Positions 51,644-61,181 of a stretch of 64,000 nt of DNA are shown here, in pieces (position 1 is the first letter of the stretch; the number at the start of each line of letters is the position of its first letter). The translations under genes were made by a program, and so were the position numbers. A model generated the notes under the pieces. It saw nothing but the letters and a program-made list of their open reading frames with translations, searched no databases and had not been told where the DNA came from. The DNA is taken from contig NZ_CP110005.1 in the NCBI RefSeq assembly GCF_025947225.1, forward strand, positions 682,001 to 746,000, given 5' to 3'. This stretch comes from Flavobacterium sp. N2270 (GTDB lineage Bacteria > Bacteroidota > Bacteroidia > Flavobacteriales > Flavobacteriaceae).

Positions 51644-53572
51644 TTAATTTTTTAACTTATACTTTCTTTCTTTATATAAAATACTAGATGTTATAATGTG
51701 TGCTAGTGCATCTTTAGCCAGCTCTTCATCTAATGCAACTGGAGTTAAAGTTTGATCGTTATTTTCTATTTTAAACTGTAAAGGTTTTGTATTTGGATTA
51801 ATAATAATTACATCATCACCTACTCTAAAAGCATACGTTTCATGAAATAACATAATCGTTCTTCCTTTAGTTGATTCTGGTAATTTTAATAAATTTCTTC
51901 CTACCATTGTTGTTTGAGAAGTAACACCAGATAAAGCTAAAACAGTGGATGGAATATCCATTTGGCTAGAAAGTTTAGTATAAGTACTTCCTTTTTCAAC
52001 ATTAGGAGCTATTATTAAAGCTGGAATATGAAATTTATGAACAGGAACTAAATTTTTACCATAGGTTCTTGTATTATGATCTGCAATAACAACGAAAATT
52101 GTATTCTTAAAATAAGCTTCTTTTTTAGCCAATTCAAAAAATTTGCCAATAGAGAAATCGGCATACTTCATAGCATTATTTACTGTATTTTTTGTTTTGT
52201 CGTATAATTCAATTCTACCATCAGGAAATTCAAATGGTTCATGATTAGAAGTAGAAAACATTAATGAGTAAAAAGGCTTATTTCCAAGTGATTTAAAGTA
52301 TTCATTTGCTTTTACAGCTAAGTCTTCATCAGAATATCCCCAAGTTCCTTTAAAAGCATGTTTTTGTCCGTCGTTATCGAAATCTGTTTCGTCGATAATG
52401 TTTTTATAACCATTACCATTAAAGAAAGAAGCCATATTATCAAAATTAGCCATACCACCATAAATGAAACTGGTATCATAATTTAATCTTCCATAAACAT
52501 CAGCTAAACTAAAAAAACCTTGTTGTGCGTTACTTAGTTTCACCACACTTTCAGAAGGATTTGGAATAAAACCGGTTGCAACTGCTTCAATACCTCTTAC
52601 ACTTCGTGTACCTGTACAATACAAATTGGTAAACAATAAGCCTTCTTTAGTAAGTTTATCAAACTCAGGAGTTAATGGTAAACCGCCAAGACTACCCACA
52701 TATTCTGCACCAAGACTTTCTTGTAAAAAGAAAACAACATTGTATTTTTCTGAAACCGAATCAGGTTTTTGAATGTGTAAAAATGGAATATCATCATCAA
52801 TAAAATCAGTAGCGTTCATGTATTTTTTTACACGAGAAAAGGCTTCAAGTTCATCCATTTTTCCATATTTTTTTACACTTCCTTCTTCTTTTAATGAATA
52901 AGCTGCAAAAGCAACGGTATAAGTTGAATTTAAACCTAATGAATTGGTCATTTGATCAGAACAAAAAATGGCATTACTAGCATTTATAGGTCGTTTAGAG
53001 GTTAAGCTAGAACGTGCTCCTAAAAAAAGAAAAAATGCAACTAATGGAAATAGAATTAATTTTGATTTGTAGGGTGTTCCTAAAACTGGATAAAATAATT
53101 TTTTAGCGTATTTAAAAGCAATAAATAAAGCTAAACCTAATAAAACGATAGAAATAATTAAAGATGGTAAATAACTTTTAAGTAAAGTTCCAATTACTTC
53201 TTTTGGGTAAATTAAATAATCTAGAAACAATCTATTAGGTCTTGTATCGTATTGATGGATAAAATCTAGAGTAGATAATTCCATTAATAAAAAGATAAAT
53301 AAAAATAAAATGAAGTATATTTTAAAGAACCCTTTTATTTTTTGGAGAAAATTATCAGATAATAAACTCAATAAAAGTGCAGGTAAAACAGACAAATAAG
53401 TAATAACAATTAAATCAAAACGTAAACCAATAAAAAATATTTGGTAATAGTTTTCTGTTTCAAAAACACGTTCTTTAAAACAGAAAAATAAAAATATTCT
53501 ACTAATTGTATTTATTAATAAAGCAATTAATACAAAATTTAATAAAGGTTTTAAATATTGAAATTTCTTCAT
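51644..53572 (-). CDS. LTA-synthase-like membrane sulfatase-fold protein
   Basis: The 642-residue protein has five N-terminal membrane helices (about residues 10-190). An alkaline phosphatase/sulfatase-fold domain follows: NVVFFLQESLGAEYVGSLGG has the metal-binding Glu, LYCTGTRSVRGIEAVATGF has the probable Thr nucleophile, and VIADHNTRTYG carries Asp-His. The plan is that of lipoteichoic acid synthase and phosphoglycerol transferases. Bacteroidota have no teichoic acid, so it may modify other envelope glycans or lipids. The substrate is unknown. Confidence 0.88.
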   Translation of the reverse strand: MKKFQYLKPLLNFVLIALLINTISRIFLFFCFKERVFETENYYQIFFIGLRFDLIVITYLSVLPALLLSLLSDNFLQKIKGFFKIYFILFLFIFLLMELSTLDFIHQYDTRPNRLFLDYLIYPKEVIGTLLKSYLPSLIISIVLLGLALFIAFKYAKKLFYPVLGTPYKSKLILFPLVAFFLFLGARSSLTSKRPINASNAIFCSDQMTNSLGLNSTYTVAFAAYSLKEEGSVKKYGKMDELEAFSRVKKYMNATDFIDDDIPFLHIQKPDSVSEKYNVVFFLQESLGAEYVGSLGGLPLTPEFDKLTKEGLLFTNLYCTGTRSVRGIEAVATGFIPNPSESVVKLSNAQQGFFSLADVYGRLNYDTSFIYGGMANFDNMASFFNGNGYKNIIDETDFDNDGQKHAFKGTWGYSDEDLAVKANEYFKSLGNKPFYSLMFSTSNHEPFEFPDGRIELYDKTKNTVNNAMKYADFSIGKFFELAKKEAYFKNTIFVVIADHNTRTYGKNLVPVHKFHIPALIIAPNVEKGSTYTKLSSQMDIPSTVLALSGVTSQTTMVGRNLLKLPESTKGRTIMLFHETYAFRVGDDVIIINPNTKPLQFKIENNDQTLTPVALDEELAKDALAHIITSSILYKERKYKLKN

Positions 53573-53659
53573 ATTGTTGAATATTACTATTTTGCATCAA
53601 AACTAGGTTTAATTAACTAAGAAATTTGAAGATTAAAATTAAAATTTACTTAATATTTC

Positions 53660-53689
53660 TTGCGTTACTATAAAATATATGTAAATTTG
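53660..53689 (+). promoter_or_regulatory. Promoter of tRNA-Cys
   Basis: TTG (53660-53662), 19 nt, then TAAATTTG (53682-53689): a near-perfect flavobacterial promoter 16 nt before the tRNA. Confidence 0.75.
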
Positions 53690-53705
53690 CTTTCGAATTA
53701 AGAAG

Positions 53706-53776
53706 GGCGTCGTGGCCGAGCGGCTAGGCACCGGTCTGCAAAACCGTCTACTCCGGTTCGAATCCGGACGATGCCT
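53706..53776 (+). tRNA. tRNA-Cys (anticodon GCA)
   Basis: The 7-bp acceptor stem is GGCGTCG with CGATGCC and has a T discriminator base, a tRNA-Cys identity element. The anticodon loop is CTGCAAA, giving GCA. The T arm reads CCGGTTCGAATCCGG. The length is 71 nt, and CCA is not encoded. A promoter lies upstream and a terminator directly after, so it is transcribed alone. Confidence 0.97.
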
Positions 53777-53780
53777 CAAA

Positions 53781-53809
53781 AAAAAGAGCTACATATTGTA
53801 GCTCTTTTT
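53781..53809. terminator. Bidirectional terminator after tRNA-Cys
   Basis: GAGCTACA and TGTAGCTC form the stem around TAT, extended by A-T pairs. It serves the tRNA and the LysE gene, whose stop is at 53809. Confidence 0.92.
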
Positions 53810-54492
53810 TATTTTTTAAGTAATTCTAATTTCTTTTCAATCATTTTTTTCTCATCAGGAAAAAAGCCTTGCATCATTAAAAAAATTCCGAAAATAATAA
53901 GAATTATACTTATTACATTTTTAATCTTATAAATAATAAAGGGTGTTAATTTACTTTTTAACTGCTTAGCAATTATTATTTTAACACTATCAATAAGTAA
54001 ATAAACAATTAAAATAGTAGCAATAAAAACAATAATTCTATTAGGTTCCATATTTAATTTTGGTCCAAATGATATAATCATAACCATCCAAAAACCTAGA
54101 ACTCCAATATTAATGAAATTAAGTAAGAAGCCTTTAAAAAAAAGATTTAAATAATTATTAGGCTGGTTAATTTCGTCTTTAACATCTACTTCTATTTGAA
54201 GTTTAAAACTTCTTTTTTGTTTAATAAAAGATATAATTCCATAACTTAACATGATAACTCCTCCAAGAAAAAATAAACTTGGATCGTCTTTTAATTTTTC
54301 TAAAAGTTGATTAGTACTAAAATAAGCTATTAAAATAAAAACTAAATCCCCAAAAATAACACCAAAATCAAATACCATAGCAGCTCTAAAGCCTTTTGTA
54401 ATACTAGTTTCAAGTAATACAAAAAAAACTGGTCCAATAGTAAAAGCTAATAATATTCCTAATGGAATTGCTGTTAAAATATCATGCAGCAT
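53809..54492 (-). CDS. LysE family transporter
   Basis: The 227-residue membrane protein has six predicted helices and the family start IPLGILLAFTIGPVFFVLLETSITKGFRAAMVFDFGVIFGD, with LEKLKDDPSLFFLGGVIMLSYGI next. LysE/RhtB proteins export amino acids or related solutes; the substrate is unknown. Its 3' end overlaps the shared terminator. Confidence 0.9.
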   Translation of the reverse strand: MLHDILTAIPLGILLAFTIGPVFFVLLETSITKGFRAAMVFDFGVIFGDLVFILIAYFSTNQLLEKLKDDPSLFFLGGVIMLSYGIISFIKQKRSFKLQIEVDVKDEINQPNNYLNLFFKGFLLNFINIGVLGFWMVMIISFGPKLNMEPNRIIVFIATILIVYLLIDSVKIIIAKQLKSKLTPFIIYKIKNVISIILIIFGIFLMMQGFFPDEKKMIEKKLELLKK

Positions 54493-54541
54493 TAAAAAAT
54501 AGGGTTATAGATGTTTGAACTACGAAGTTAAAAAAAATAAT

Positions 54542-55210
54542 TTATTTAACTTGAACTATTGTTCCACCAGCAATTGTTTTTTGGTTGATTTGTTTTGGTT
54601 TACCATAAATTTTTATTTCACCACCCGCTCTTGTTTTCGCTTCTACTAAATCAGTTGCGAAAACATTTGCAATTCCACCAGCGTTTACGGTAACAACAGT
54701 TTGTTCAGTTACACAATCTTGACCGTCGTATTTTCCACCAGAATTTGATAAAACATCTTGGTTTTTTACTTTTCCTTTAAGTGTAACTATACTTCCTTGT
54801 GTAGTTCTAACTTGTAATTTATCAGCTTGTAGGTTTAATAATTTTACTTCTGAATTTTCTTTACAAATAATATCAAAACTAATAGCTGAAATTGCATCTT
54901 TTGTTGCAATTCTGCTTCCTTCATTTGCTTCAACAGCATCTAATTTTGTAAAATAAACGGTTGCAGAAATATTATCGCCACTTAACATTTTAGTTAATGG
55001 CATTTTTATTTTTAATTCACCATTTTTATTTACAATTTCTACTTCATTTGCACTTGCTCCATGAAGGATAATTTTGTTTTCAGTTCCTTGAATTAAAGTA
55101 ACATCTATTTTATCAAATGAAGTTACTTTATTAAATTCTCCTAATTTTTTTTCGACTTGAGAAAAAGCTACTGAGCTGATTAATAATAAGGTAAAGACTA
55201 TTTTTTTCAT
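54542..55210 (-). CDS. DUF2807 (head GIN domain) exported protein, putative adhesin
   Basis: The product is 222 residues from ATG 55210, which starts signal peptide MKKIVFTLLLISSVAFSQ; an ATG at 55249 gives 13 extra N-terminal residues. Repeated beta-strands with GEFNKVTSFDKIDVTLIQGTENKI and GGKYDGQDCVTEQTVVTVNAGGIANVF match DUF2807, with a GIN-type head. The fold is a beta-helix. No function is known. It is 42 nt after rnr on the same strand. Confidence 0.85.
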   Translation of the reverse strand: MKKIVFTLLLISSVAFSQVEKKLGEFNKVTSFDKIDVTLIQGTENKIILHGASANEVEIVNKNGELKIKMPLTKMLSGDNISATVYFTKLDAVEANEGSRIATKDAISAISFDIICKENSEVKLLNLQADKLQVRTTQGSIVTLKGKVKNQDVLSNSGGKYDGQDCVTEQTVVTVNAGGIANVFATDLVEAKTRAGGEIKIYGKPKQINQKTIAGGTIVQVK

Positions 55211-55252
55211 TGTTTTTAAGTTTAAATTTACAATAGTTTTATAATTCAAAAA

Positions 55253-57430
55253 CTATTCCTTTTTTCTTAAATACGTAAAATCTAATTGTTTTTTAACTAA
55301 ATCGGCATTTTTAACTTTAACGTAAACTTCATCACCTAATTGTAAAATATTTTTAGAAACTTCACCTACAAGAGCATATTGTTTATCATCAAACGTATAG
55401 TAATCGTCTCTAATTTCACGAATACGACACATTCCTTCGCATTTATTTTCAATGATTTCTACATAAATTCCCCATTCGGTAACACCAGAAATTACACCTA
55501 AAAACTCTTCATCTTTATGATCTTGCATGTATTTAACCTGCATGTATTTGATAGAATCTCTTTCAGCATGTGTAGCTAAACCTTCCATGTTTGAAGAATG
55601 ATTACATTTTTCTTCATATACTTCTTCATCGGCGCTTTTTCCGCCGTCTAAATAATATTGAAGTAATCGATGTACCATAACATCAGGATAACGTCTAATA
55701 GGTGATGTAAAATGACTGTAATAATCAAAAGCTAATCCGTAATGACCAATGTTTTCGGTAGAATAACTTGCTTTACTCATGGTTCTTATTGCAAGTGTAT
55801 CAATTAAATTTTGCTCTTTTTTACCGTTAACATCTTGCATTAATTGGTTTAACGATTTAGAAATATCTTTTTTATTTCGCAAATCTAATTTGTAACCAAA
55901 TTTTGAAATCAAATTTTGTAAACCAAAAAGTTTATCATCATTAGGTTCATCATGTACTCTATAAATAAAGGTTTTCTTTTGTTTACCAATAAATTCAGCT
56001 ACTTTTCTATTCGCTAAAAGCATGAATTCTTCAATAAGATGATTGGCATCTTTAGAAACTTTAAAATAAACTCCAATTGGTTCAGCCTCTTCATTTAAGT
56101 TGAATTTTACTTCTACTTTATCAAAGGAAATAGCTCCGTTTTTCATTCGTTTCGAACGAAGAATTTTTGCTAATTCGTCTAATTTTAAAGTCGCCTCAAC
56201 TATAGGTTTTGGAACTTTATATTCTTTTCCAGTAATTGAAATTTCAGCTGGAATAATATCTTCTTTTGTTTCTATTATTTGCTGTGCTTCTTCATAAGCA
56301 AAACGTTGATCAGAATATATTACTGTTCTTCCAAACCAAGAATCTACAATTTCTGCTTTATTATTCAATTGAAAAACAGCTGAAAAAGTATATTTTTCTT
56401 CGTGTGGACGTAGCGAACAAGCAAAATTTGAAAGTACTTCTGGTAACATTGGAACTACTCTATCTACTAAATAAACAGAAGTTGCTCTATTATACGCTTC
56501 ATCATCTAAAATAGTGCCTTCTTGTAAATAATGCGAAACATCGGCAATATGAATTCCTATTTCATAATTTCCATTTTCTAACACTTGAAACGATAAAGCA
56601 TCATCAAAATCTTTTGCATCTTTTGGATCTATGGTAAATGTTAAAACATCGCGCATATCTCTACGTTTTGCAATTTCTTCAGCTGTTATAGAAGTATCTA
56701 TTTTATTAGCATACGCTTCAACTTCAATAGGAAAATCATAAGGTAAACCGTATTCAGCTAAAATAGCGTGAATTTCGGTATTATGTTCTCCAGGTTTACC
56801 TAGCACTTTTATTACTTTTCCAAAAGGAGAATCGGCTTTTTTAGGCCAATCTTCCATTTCTACTAAAACTACATCTCCATTTTCTGCATCGCCTAAATTA
56901 TTTTTTGGAATAAAAATATCGGTATACATTTTAGCATTTGTAGTAGTAACAAAAGCAAAGTTTTTTTGAATATCAATTACACCAACAAACTCTGTTTTAG
57001 CTCTTTCTAAAATTTCTAAAATTTCAGCTTCTGGTTTACGAGAACTTCTACGGTTATAAATATATACTCTTACTTTATCTTTATCTAAAGCGTGATTTAA
57101 ATTTTGTTTGGGTACAAAAACATCATCTTCTAGTTCATCGCAAACAAAATAACCAGTTTTACGTGACGTCATATCTAAATATCCTTCGTAATATTCTGCT
57201 TTAGAAATTACTTGATATTTTCCTATTTCGGTTTCGTGAATTTTGTCTTGTGCTTTTAAAAGTTTTAAATCGCGAATGATTTCGTTTCTACTTTTGGTAT
57301 CATTAAGTTCTAATGAAGCAGCAATTTGCTTGTAGTTAAAAGACTTTGAAGGATCTTTTGAAAGGATTTTAAATATTTGTGCAGTGAAATCTTTTACTTT
57401 TTTTCCAAATTTTTTTGGTTTCTTACTCAT
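55253..57430 (-). CDS. rnr: Ribonuclease R
   Basis: RNase R degrades structured RNA in a 3'-5' direction. The 725-residue protein has an N-terminal cold-shock/OB region. The RNB domain contains DVLTFTIDPKDAKDFDDALSFQ near residue 265, with the catalytic acidic residues, and EKYTFSAVFQLN. There is a C-terminal S1 domain (EFLGVISGVTEWGIYVEIIENKCEGMCRIREI) near residues 640-720. It ends with a short basic tail (RKKE). It is the first gene of a group with the DUF2807 gene. Confidence 0.96.
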   Translation of the reverse strand: MSKKPKKFGKKVKDFTAQIFKILSKDPSKSFNYKQIAASLELNDTKSRNEIIRDLKLLKAQDKIHETEIGKYQVISKAEYYEGYLDMTSRKTGYFVCDELEDDVFVPKQNLNHALDKDKVRVYIYNRRSSRKPEAEILEILERAKTEFVGVIDIQKNFAFVTTTNAKMYTDIFIPKNNLGDAENGDVVLVEMEDWPKKADSPFGKVIKVLGKPGEHNTEIHAILAEYGLPYDFPIEVEAYANKIDTSITAEEIAKRRDMRDVLTFTIDPKDAKDFDDALSFQVLENGNYEIGIHIADVSHYLQEGTILDDEAYNRATSVYLVDRVVPMLPEVLSNFACSLRPHEEKYTFSAVFQLNNKAEIVDSWFGRTVIYSDQRFAYEEAQQIIETKEDIIPAEISITGKEYKVPKPIVEATLKLDELAKILRSKRMKNGAISFDKVEVKFNLNEEAEPIGVYFKVSKDANHLIEEFMLLANRKVAEFIGKQKKTFIYRVHDEPNDDKLFGLQNLISKFGYKLDLRNKKDISKSLNQLMQDVNGKKEQNLIDTLAIRTMSKASYSTENIGHYGLAFDYYSHFTSPIRRYPDVMVHRLLQYYLDGGKSADEEVYEEKCNHSSNMEGLATHAERDSIKYMQVKYMQDHKDEEFLGVISGVTEWGIYVEIIENKCEGMCRIREIRDDYYTFDDKQYALVGEVSKNILQLGDEVYVKVKNADLVKKQLDFTYLRKKE

Positions 57431-58053
57431 GTATCATTTTCTAATTAAAGTTGAAAGTTACGAAATACTAATTAGAATTAAGAATTTACATTTCAGAATT
57501 AACCTAAATATAACTAAAATAAAAATTGAAAGTTTTCAACATATATTAAATACAACAAAAAAAGATTTAATTAAATTTAAAAAAAATGATGGTTATTATA
57601 GCTTGTTAATAGTTGCTAAAACTTTTTATTTTTTCTGTTCTTTTTTAAGTTTTACTTAGTTATACAAAACTATTAACAATGTAATTTTTATATAAACTAC
57701 TGATTTTTATCTTCTAAACTTTTTTTACTTTTTAGTTATTAACAACTGTTCATTTCAAATTTTTATATGTTTTGTAGAAAAGTTACCTATCTATTTTTTG
57801 TTAATAACCTATTAAAAAAAGCTAATAACTTTTAAATAAAATTCAACAACTTTTTATGTTTTATTCATTCCTCTTTTTGCTTATAAAAATTTATATTATA
57901 ATCTAAAAAAACTTCTTATTTTCTATATTTAGTTATTAACAACTTATGTTAAATTAAGATTAACTGATTATCAATTAATTACGTTTTTTAATTAACAATG
58001 TAAATTTTAAGTTATTAAAGTATTGATTTATATATAGTTATATATTAAAAGCA
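57431..58053. other. Large A/T-rich non-coding region with repeated TTATTAACAA words; candidate replication origin
   Basis: This 623-nt stretch lies between the start of rnr and a terminator at 58054, and has no gene I can support. TTTAGTTATTAACAACT occurs twice (57731-57747, 57928-57944). Related words occur in both directions: TTGTTAATAG (57603-57612), CTATTAACAA (57670-57679), TTGTTAATAA (57799-57808) and AATTAACAA (57990-57998). Such words differ from relaxed DnaA boxes (TTATnCACA) at one or two bases. An origin is possible, since genes on both sides mostly point away; this is unproved. Confidence 0.5.
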
Positions 58054-58083
58054 AAATAGGTTTACTGAAAAGTAAACCTATTT
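58054..58083 (-). terminator. Terminator after the T9SS beta-propeller gene
   Basis: AAATAGGTTTACT and AGTAAACCTATTT form a 13-bp stem around GAAA, 23 nt beyond the stop on the minus strand. Confidence 0.88.
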
Positions 58084-58105
58084 AAATCTAAATTTTATAA
58101 GCTAA

Positions 58106-59551
58106 TTATTCAATAACAATCGTTTTAGTTGCTTTACCTTGATTGGTAATAATTTCTACAAAATAAGTTCCTTTAGCTAAATCTGAAACGTTTGTAGTAG
58201 TATTTTTAGAAGTTTTTACAATTTGTCCTAAAGTATTATAAAAATTTACTTTTTTTAATTCTAAGTTGTTTTTTAATTCAATTGTAAGTGTTTCATATGT
58301 TGGGTTAGGGTAAACTAAAAAATTAGCCTGTACAAACCCATTACTATTTAAAAGAGATGTTAAATCATATACTTTTACTTGTCCAGCATTACTTCCTATA
58401 AAATCATTGTATTGAGCTCCTGTTATAATTGTGGTTCCATCAGACGATATCATATTTGTACCAAAATTATCATAATTAAAATCTCCATCAATGTTATTTC
58501 CTATTTGTATCCAATTATTTGAGTTTCTTTGAAAAATTTTAATCTGACCTTTATAATAATTAATAAATAAAGAACCCGTTGCAATTATATTACCATCTTC
58601 AGTAATGGATACTTCCCAACCAAAACTACTAGTTCCATAAATTGTTTGTCCTGCTTGAACCCAATTATTTGATACATAATCATAGATAGAAACAGCTCCA
58701 GAATTTGAACCATTAACATCACTACCTGTCGCACCTATAATTAATGTGTTTCCATTTCCTGATAAAGCAATTGATGTTCCAAAACGATCTTCAGCAGCAA
58801 TACCATTTATAGTTTGCCCTATTTGTGTCCAAATATTATTAATATAATCAAAAACCTTTACAAATCCGGTTTGGTTATTATTGAGATCATTTATTGCACT
58901 TACAGCAACTCTAGTGCCATTATTTGACAAAGAAACATCATAACCTAAAGCATCTAAAGCATTTAATCCGTTAATGTCTTGTCCTATTTGTGTCCATGTG
59001 TTTGAAATGTATTGAAAAATTCTTAATTGCCCAGAATTACTTCCATTATCATCATTTCCTGGTGAAGTTATTGCAATAATTGTACCATCTGAGGATAAAT
59101 CTATATTTGTACCTGCAAAATCTCCATAGTTTTTACCTAAAATGGGTTGGCCTAATAAAACCCAATTATCTAAAATATTTTGATATACATAAACTACACC
59201 TTCAGATTGAGAAGAACCATTATCTAATTTATTTGCCGCAATAGCAATAATAGAACCATCAGCTGATATAGCAACATTTTTACCTACACCTTCAAGGTAA
59301 GAAGTTCCATAAAATCTTGCCCCTACTTGAGTCCAAACGTTTGTAATGTTTTTATATACAACCGCACTTCCACATAAATCAGCATTTTGATCATTTAAAC
59401 GAGCACTAACAATAATAGTGTTTCCGTCTGATGATATTGCTACATGTTCCCCAAATATATCTTCTGCAACTTCTCCATAAAGTTTATCACCAATTAATGT
59501 TTGACTATATCCTGAAAATGTAATTAAAAGTATAAGTAATAATTGCTTCAT
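58106..59551 (-). CDS. T9SS-secreted protein with seven-repeat beta-propeller
   Basis: The 481-residue protein has a signal peptide (MKQLLLILLITFSGYSQ). Seven tandem repeats of about 55 residues follow (about 20-400). They share the plan I-G-x-x-I-x-G with D-x-F-G, then SxDGxxIIV, then a SG-x-V-x-V-Y strand and WTQIG. This suggests a seven-bladed propeller. The C-terminal type IX sorting domain is LVYPNPTYETLTIELKNN ... GTYFVEIITNQGKATKTIVIE. It is exported by T9SS and probably surface-attached. The ligand is unknown. Repeat 6 is shorter. Confidence 0.9.
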   Translation of the reverse strand: MKQLLLILLITFSGYSQTLIGDKLYGEVAEDIFGEHVAISSDGNTIIVSARLNDQNADLCGSAVVYKNITNVWTQVGARFYGTSYLEGVGKNVAISADGSIIAIAANKLDNGSSQSEGVVYVYQNILDNWVLLGQPILGKNYGDFAGTNIDLSSDGTIIAITSPGNDDNGSNSGQLRIFQYISNTWTQIGQDINGLNALDALGYDVSLSNNGTRVAVSAINDLNNNQTGFVKVFDYINNIWTQIGQTINGIAAEDRFGTSIALSGNGNTLIIGATGSDVNGSNSGAVSIYDYVSNNWVQAGQTIYGTSSFGWEVSITEDGNIIATGSLFINYYKGQIKIFQRNSNNWIQIGNNIDGDFNYDNFGTNMISSDGTTIITGAQYNDFIGSNAGQVKVYDLTSLLNSNGFVQANFLVYPNPTYETLTIELKNNLELKKVNFYNTLGQIVKTSKNTTTNVSDLAKGTYFVEIITNQGKATKTIVIE

Positions 59552-59617
59552 TTAAATAAAATTAGTTTTTATAAAAATATTAAAAATAATATTATAAATT
59601 ATACAAAATTACTTTAG

Positions 59618-59625
59618 TATTTTTG
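59618..59625 (+). promoter_or_regulatory. -7 element for rpiB
   Basis: TATTTTTG matches TAnnTTTG, 25 nt before the rpiB ATG. Confidence 0.45.
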
Positions 59626-59650
59626 TAAAATAACAACACACAACTACATT

Positions 59651-60082
59651 ATGAAAATTTCAATAGGAAATGACCACGCAGGTCCAGATTATAAAAGAGC
59701 AATTTTACTGTATTTAGAAGAAAAAATGCACACTGTTATTAATCATGGAACAGATACTTTTGACAGTGTTGATTATCCAGATTTTGGACATGAGGTAGCC
59801 TATGATGTGCAAATGAAAAATGCCGATTTAGGAATTGTTATTTGTGGTTCAGGAAACGGAATTGCTATGACAGCTAATAAACATCAAGGTGTTCGTGCTG
59901 CATTGTGTTGGACAAAAGAAATTGCAGAATTGGCTCGTCAACATAACGATGCCAATGTTATAAGTATTCCAGCAAGATATACTTCAATTCAACAAGCTGT
60001 TGATATGGTAGATACTTTTTTAAATACAAAGTTTGAAGGTGGCCGACATGCCAATAGAGTAAATAAAATTGCTTGTAAATAA
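59651..60082 (+). CDS. rpiB: Ribose 5-phosphate isomerase B
   Basis: The enzyme interconverts ribose 5-phosphate and ribulose 5-phosphate in the pentose phosphate pathway. The 143-residue product has the family start MKISIGNDHAGPDYKRAIL, the Cys-containing active site IVICGSGNGIAMTANKHQGVRAA with Cys near residue 65, and NVISIPARYTS. It is 60 nt upstream of the cation transporter gene on the same strand, possibly co-transcribed. Confidence 0.95.
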   Translation: MKISIGNDHAGPDYKRAILLYLEEKMHTVINHGTDTFDSVDYPDFGHEVAYDVQMKNADLGIVICGSGNGIAMTANKHQGVRAALCWTKEIAELARQHNDANVISIPARYTSIQQAVDMVDTFLNTKFEGGRHANRVNKIACK

Positions 60083-60142
60083 TAGACTTTTAGAATTTTT
60101 TTTAACCTGTCCAACTTTCTTACTATCTAATTTTATAAAAAA

Positions 60143-61039
60143 ATGAGTCATAGTCATAATCACAAAGTCCAAGGAAAAAATTTATTTTTTTCCATAATAC
60201 TAAATGTGGTTATTACATTGGCACAAGTAATTGGCGGAATTATTTCAGGAAGTTTAGCTTTACTTTCTGATGCTCTTCATAATTTTTCTGATGTTTTATC
60301 ACTAGTTTTTAGTTATGTTGCTCATAAACTATCTCGAAAAAAAGCTTCTTTAGACCAAACTTTTGGATTAAAACGCGCAGAATTAATAGCAGCTTTTGTA
60401 AATGCTTTTACTTTAGTTTTAGTAGCTTTTTATCTAATATTTGAAGCCTTAACACGTTTTTTAAAACCACAAGAAATTCAGCCTACTTTAGTAATATGGT
60501 TGGCTTTATTAGGTATTGTAGTCAATGGAGTTTCGGTTCTTTTGTTAAAAAAAGATGCCGATAAAAATCTAAACATGAAATCGGCTTATTTACATTTACT
60601 TACCGATATGATGGCCTCTGTAGCGGTTTTAGTTGGAGGATTATTAATGCTATTTTATAAAATTTATTGGATCGATTCTATTCTTACTTTATTAATAGCT
60701 ATTTATCTAATTGTTGTTGGAATAGATTTACTAAAAAAAGCAACAAAAATGCTCATGCTTTTTACACCTGAAGAAATTAACATTAAAGAGCTCGTTAAAG
60801 AAGTACATAAAATAAATGGAGTAAAAAAATTACATCACATACATGTTTGGCATTTAAATGAAGAAGAATTGCATTTAGAAGCACATTTAGATTGTGAGGA
60901 AGATATAAAAATGAGTGAGTTTAATAGCTTATTGCATCAAATTGAAGAGGTACTTTTCGAAAAATTTGGAATTAATCACATAAATATTCAACCTGAATTT
61001 AAAAAAGAAGACCCTAAAGATTTTATAGTTCAGGATTAA
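60143..61039 (+). CDS. Cation diffusion facilitator (CDF) family transporter
   Basis: The 298-residue transporter has a His-rich N-terminus (MSHSHNHK) and six transmembrane helices. Metal-binding residues are in LLSDALHNFSDVLSLVFSYVAHKL (helix 2) and YLHLLTDMMASVAVLVGG (helix 5). Both have the HxxxD type, usual for zinc exporters. The C-terminal cytosolic domain (LHHIHVWHLNEEELHLEAHLD) is the CDF regulatory part. Zinc is likely, but cobalt or cadmium are possible. Confidence 0.93.
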   Translation: MSHSHNHKVQGKNLFFSIILNVVITLAQVIGGIISGSLALLSDALHNFSDVLSLVFSYVAHKLSRKKASLDQTFGLKRAELIAAFVNAFTLVLVAFYLIFEALTRFLKPQEIQPTLVIWLALLGIVVNGVSVLLLKKDADKNLNMKSAYLHLLTDMMASVAVLVGGLLMLFYKIYWIDSILTLLIAIYLIVVGIDLLKKATKMLMLFTPEEINIKELVKEVHKINGVKKLHHIHVWHLNEEELHLEAHLDCEEDIKMSEFNSLLHQIEEVLFEKFGINHINIQPEFKKEDPKDFIVQD

Positions 61040-61148
61040 TTATTTTATCATATTCTTAAAATTTAACCTTATAATTATCAAATACATATAAATTCACCTC
61101 TTTATTTAAAAACCTATATTTTAGATAATTTTTAGTTTAAATATTTTA

Positions 61149-61156
61149 TAATTTTG
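61149..61156 (+). promoter_or_regulatory. -7 element for the pyruvate carboxylase gene
   Basis: TAATTTTG matches TAnnTTTG, 25 nt before the start codon, in a 142-nt intergenic region. Confidence 0.5.
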
Positions 61157-61181
61157 AGGAACAACACATACTCAAAATTAT

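Noticed and set aside
57384..57659. Plus-strand frame starting inside rnr and entering the A/T-rich spacer
   Set aside because: It starts in the antisense of rnr and its spacer part is low-complexity Lys/Asn/Phe, with no start context.
61040..61181. Possible riboswitch upstream of pyruvate carboxylase
   Set aside because: Only 142 nt, A/T-rich, no known aptamer core; a promoter element alone accounts for it.
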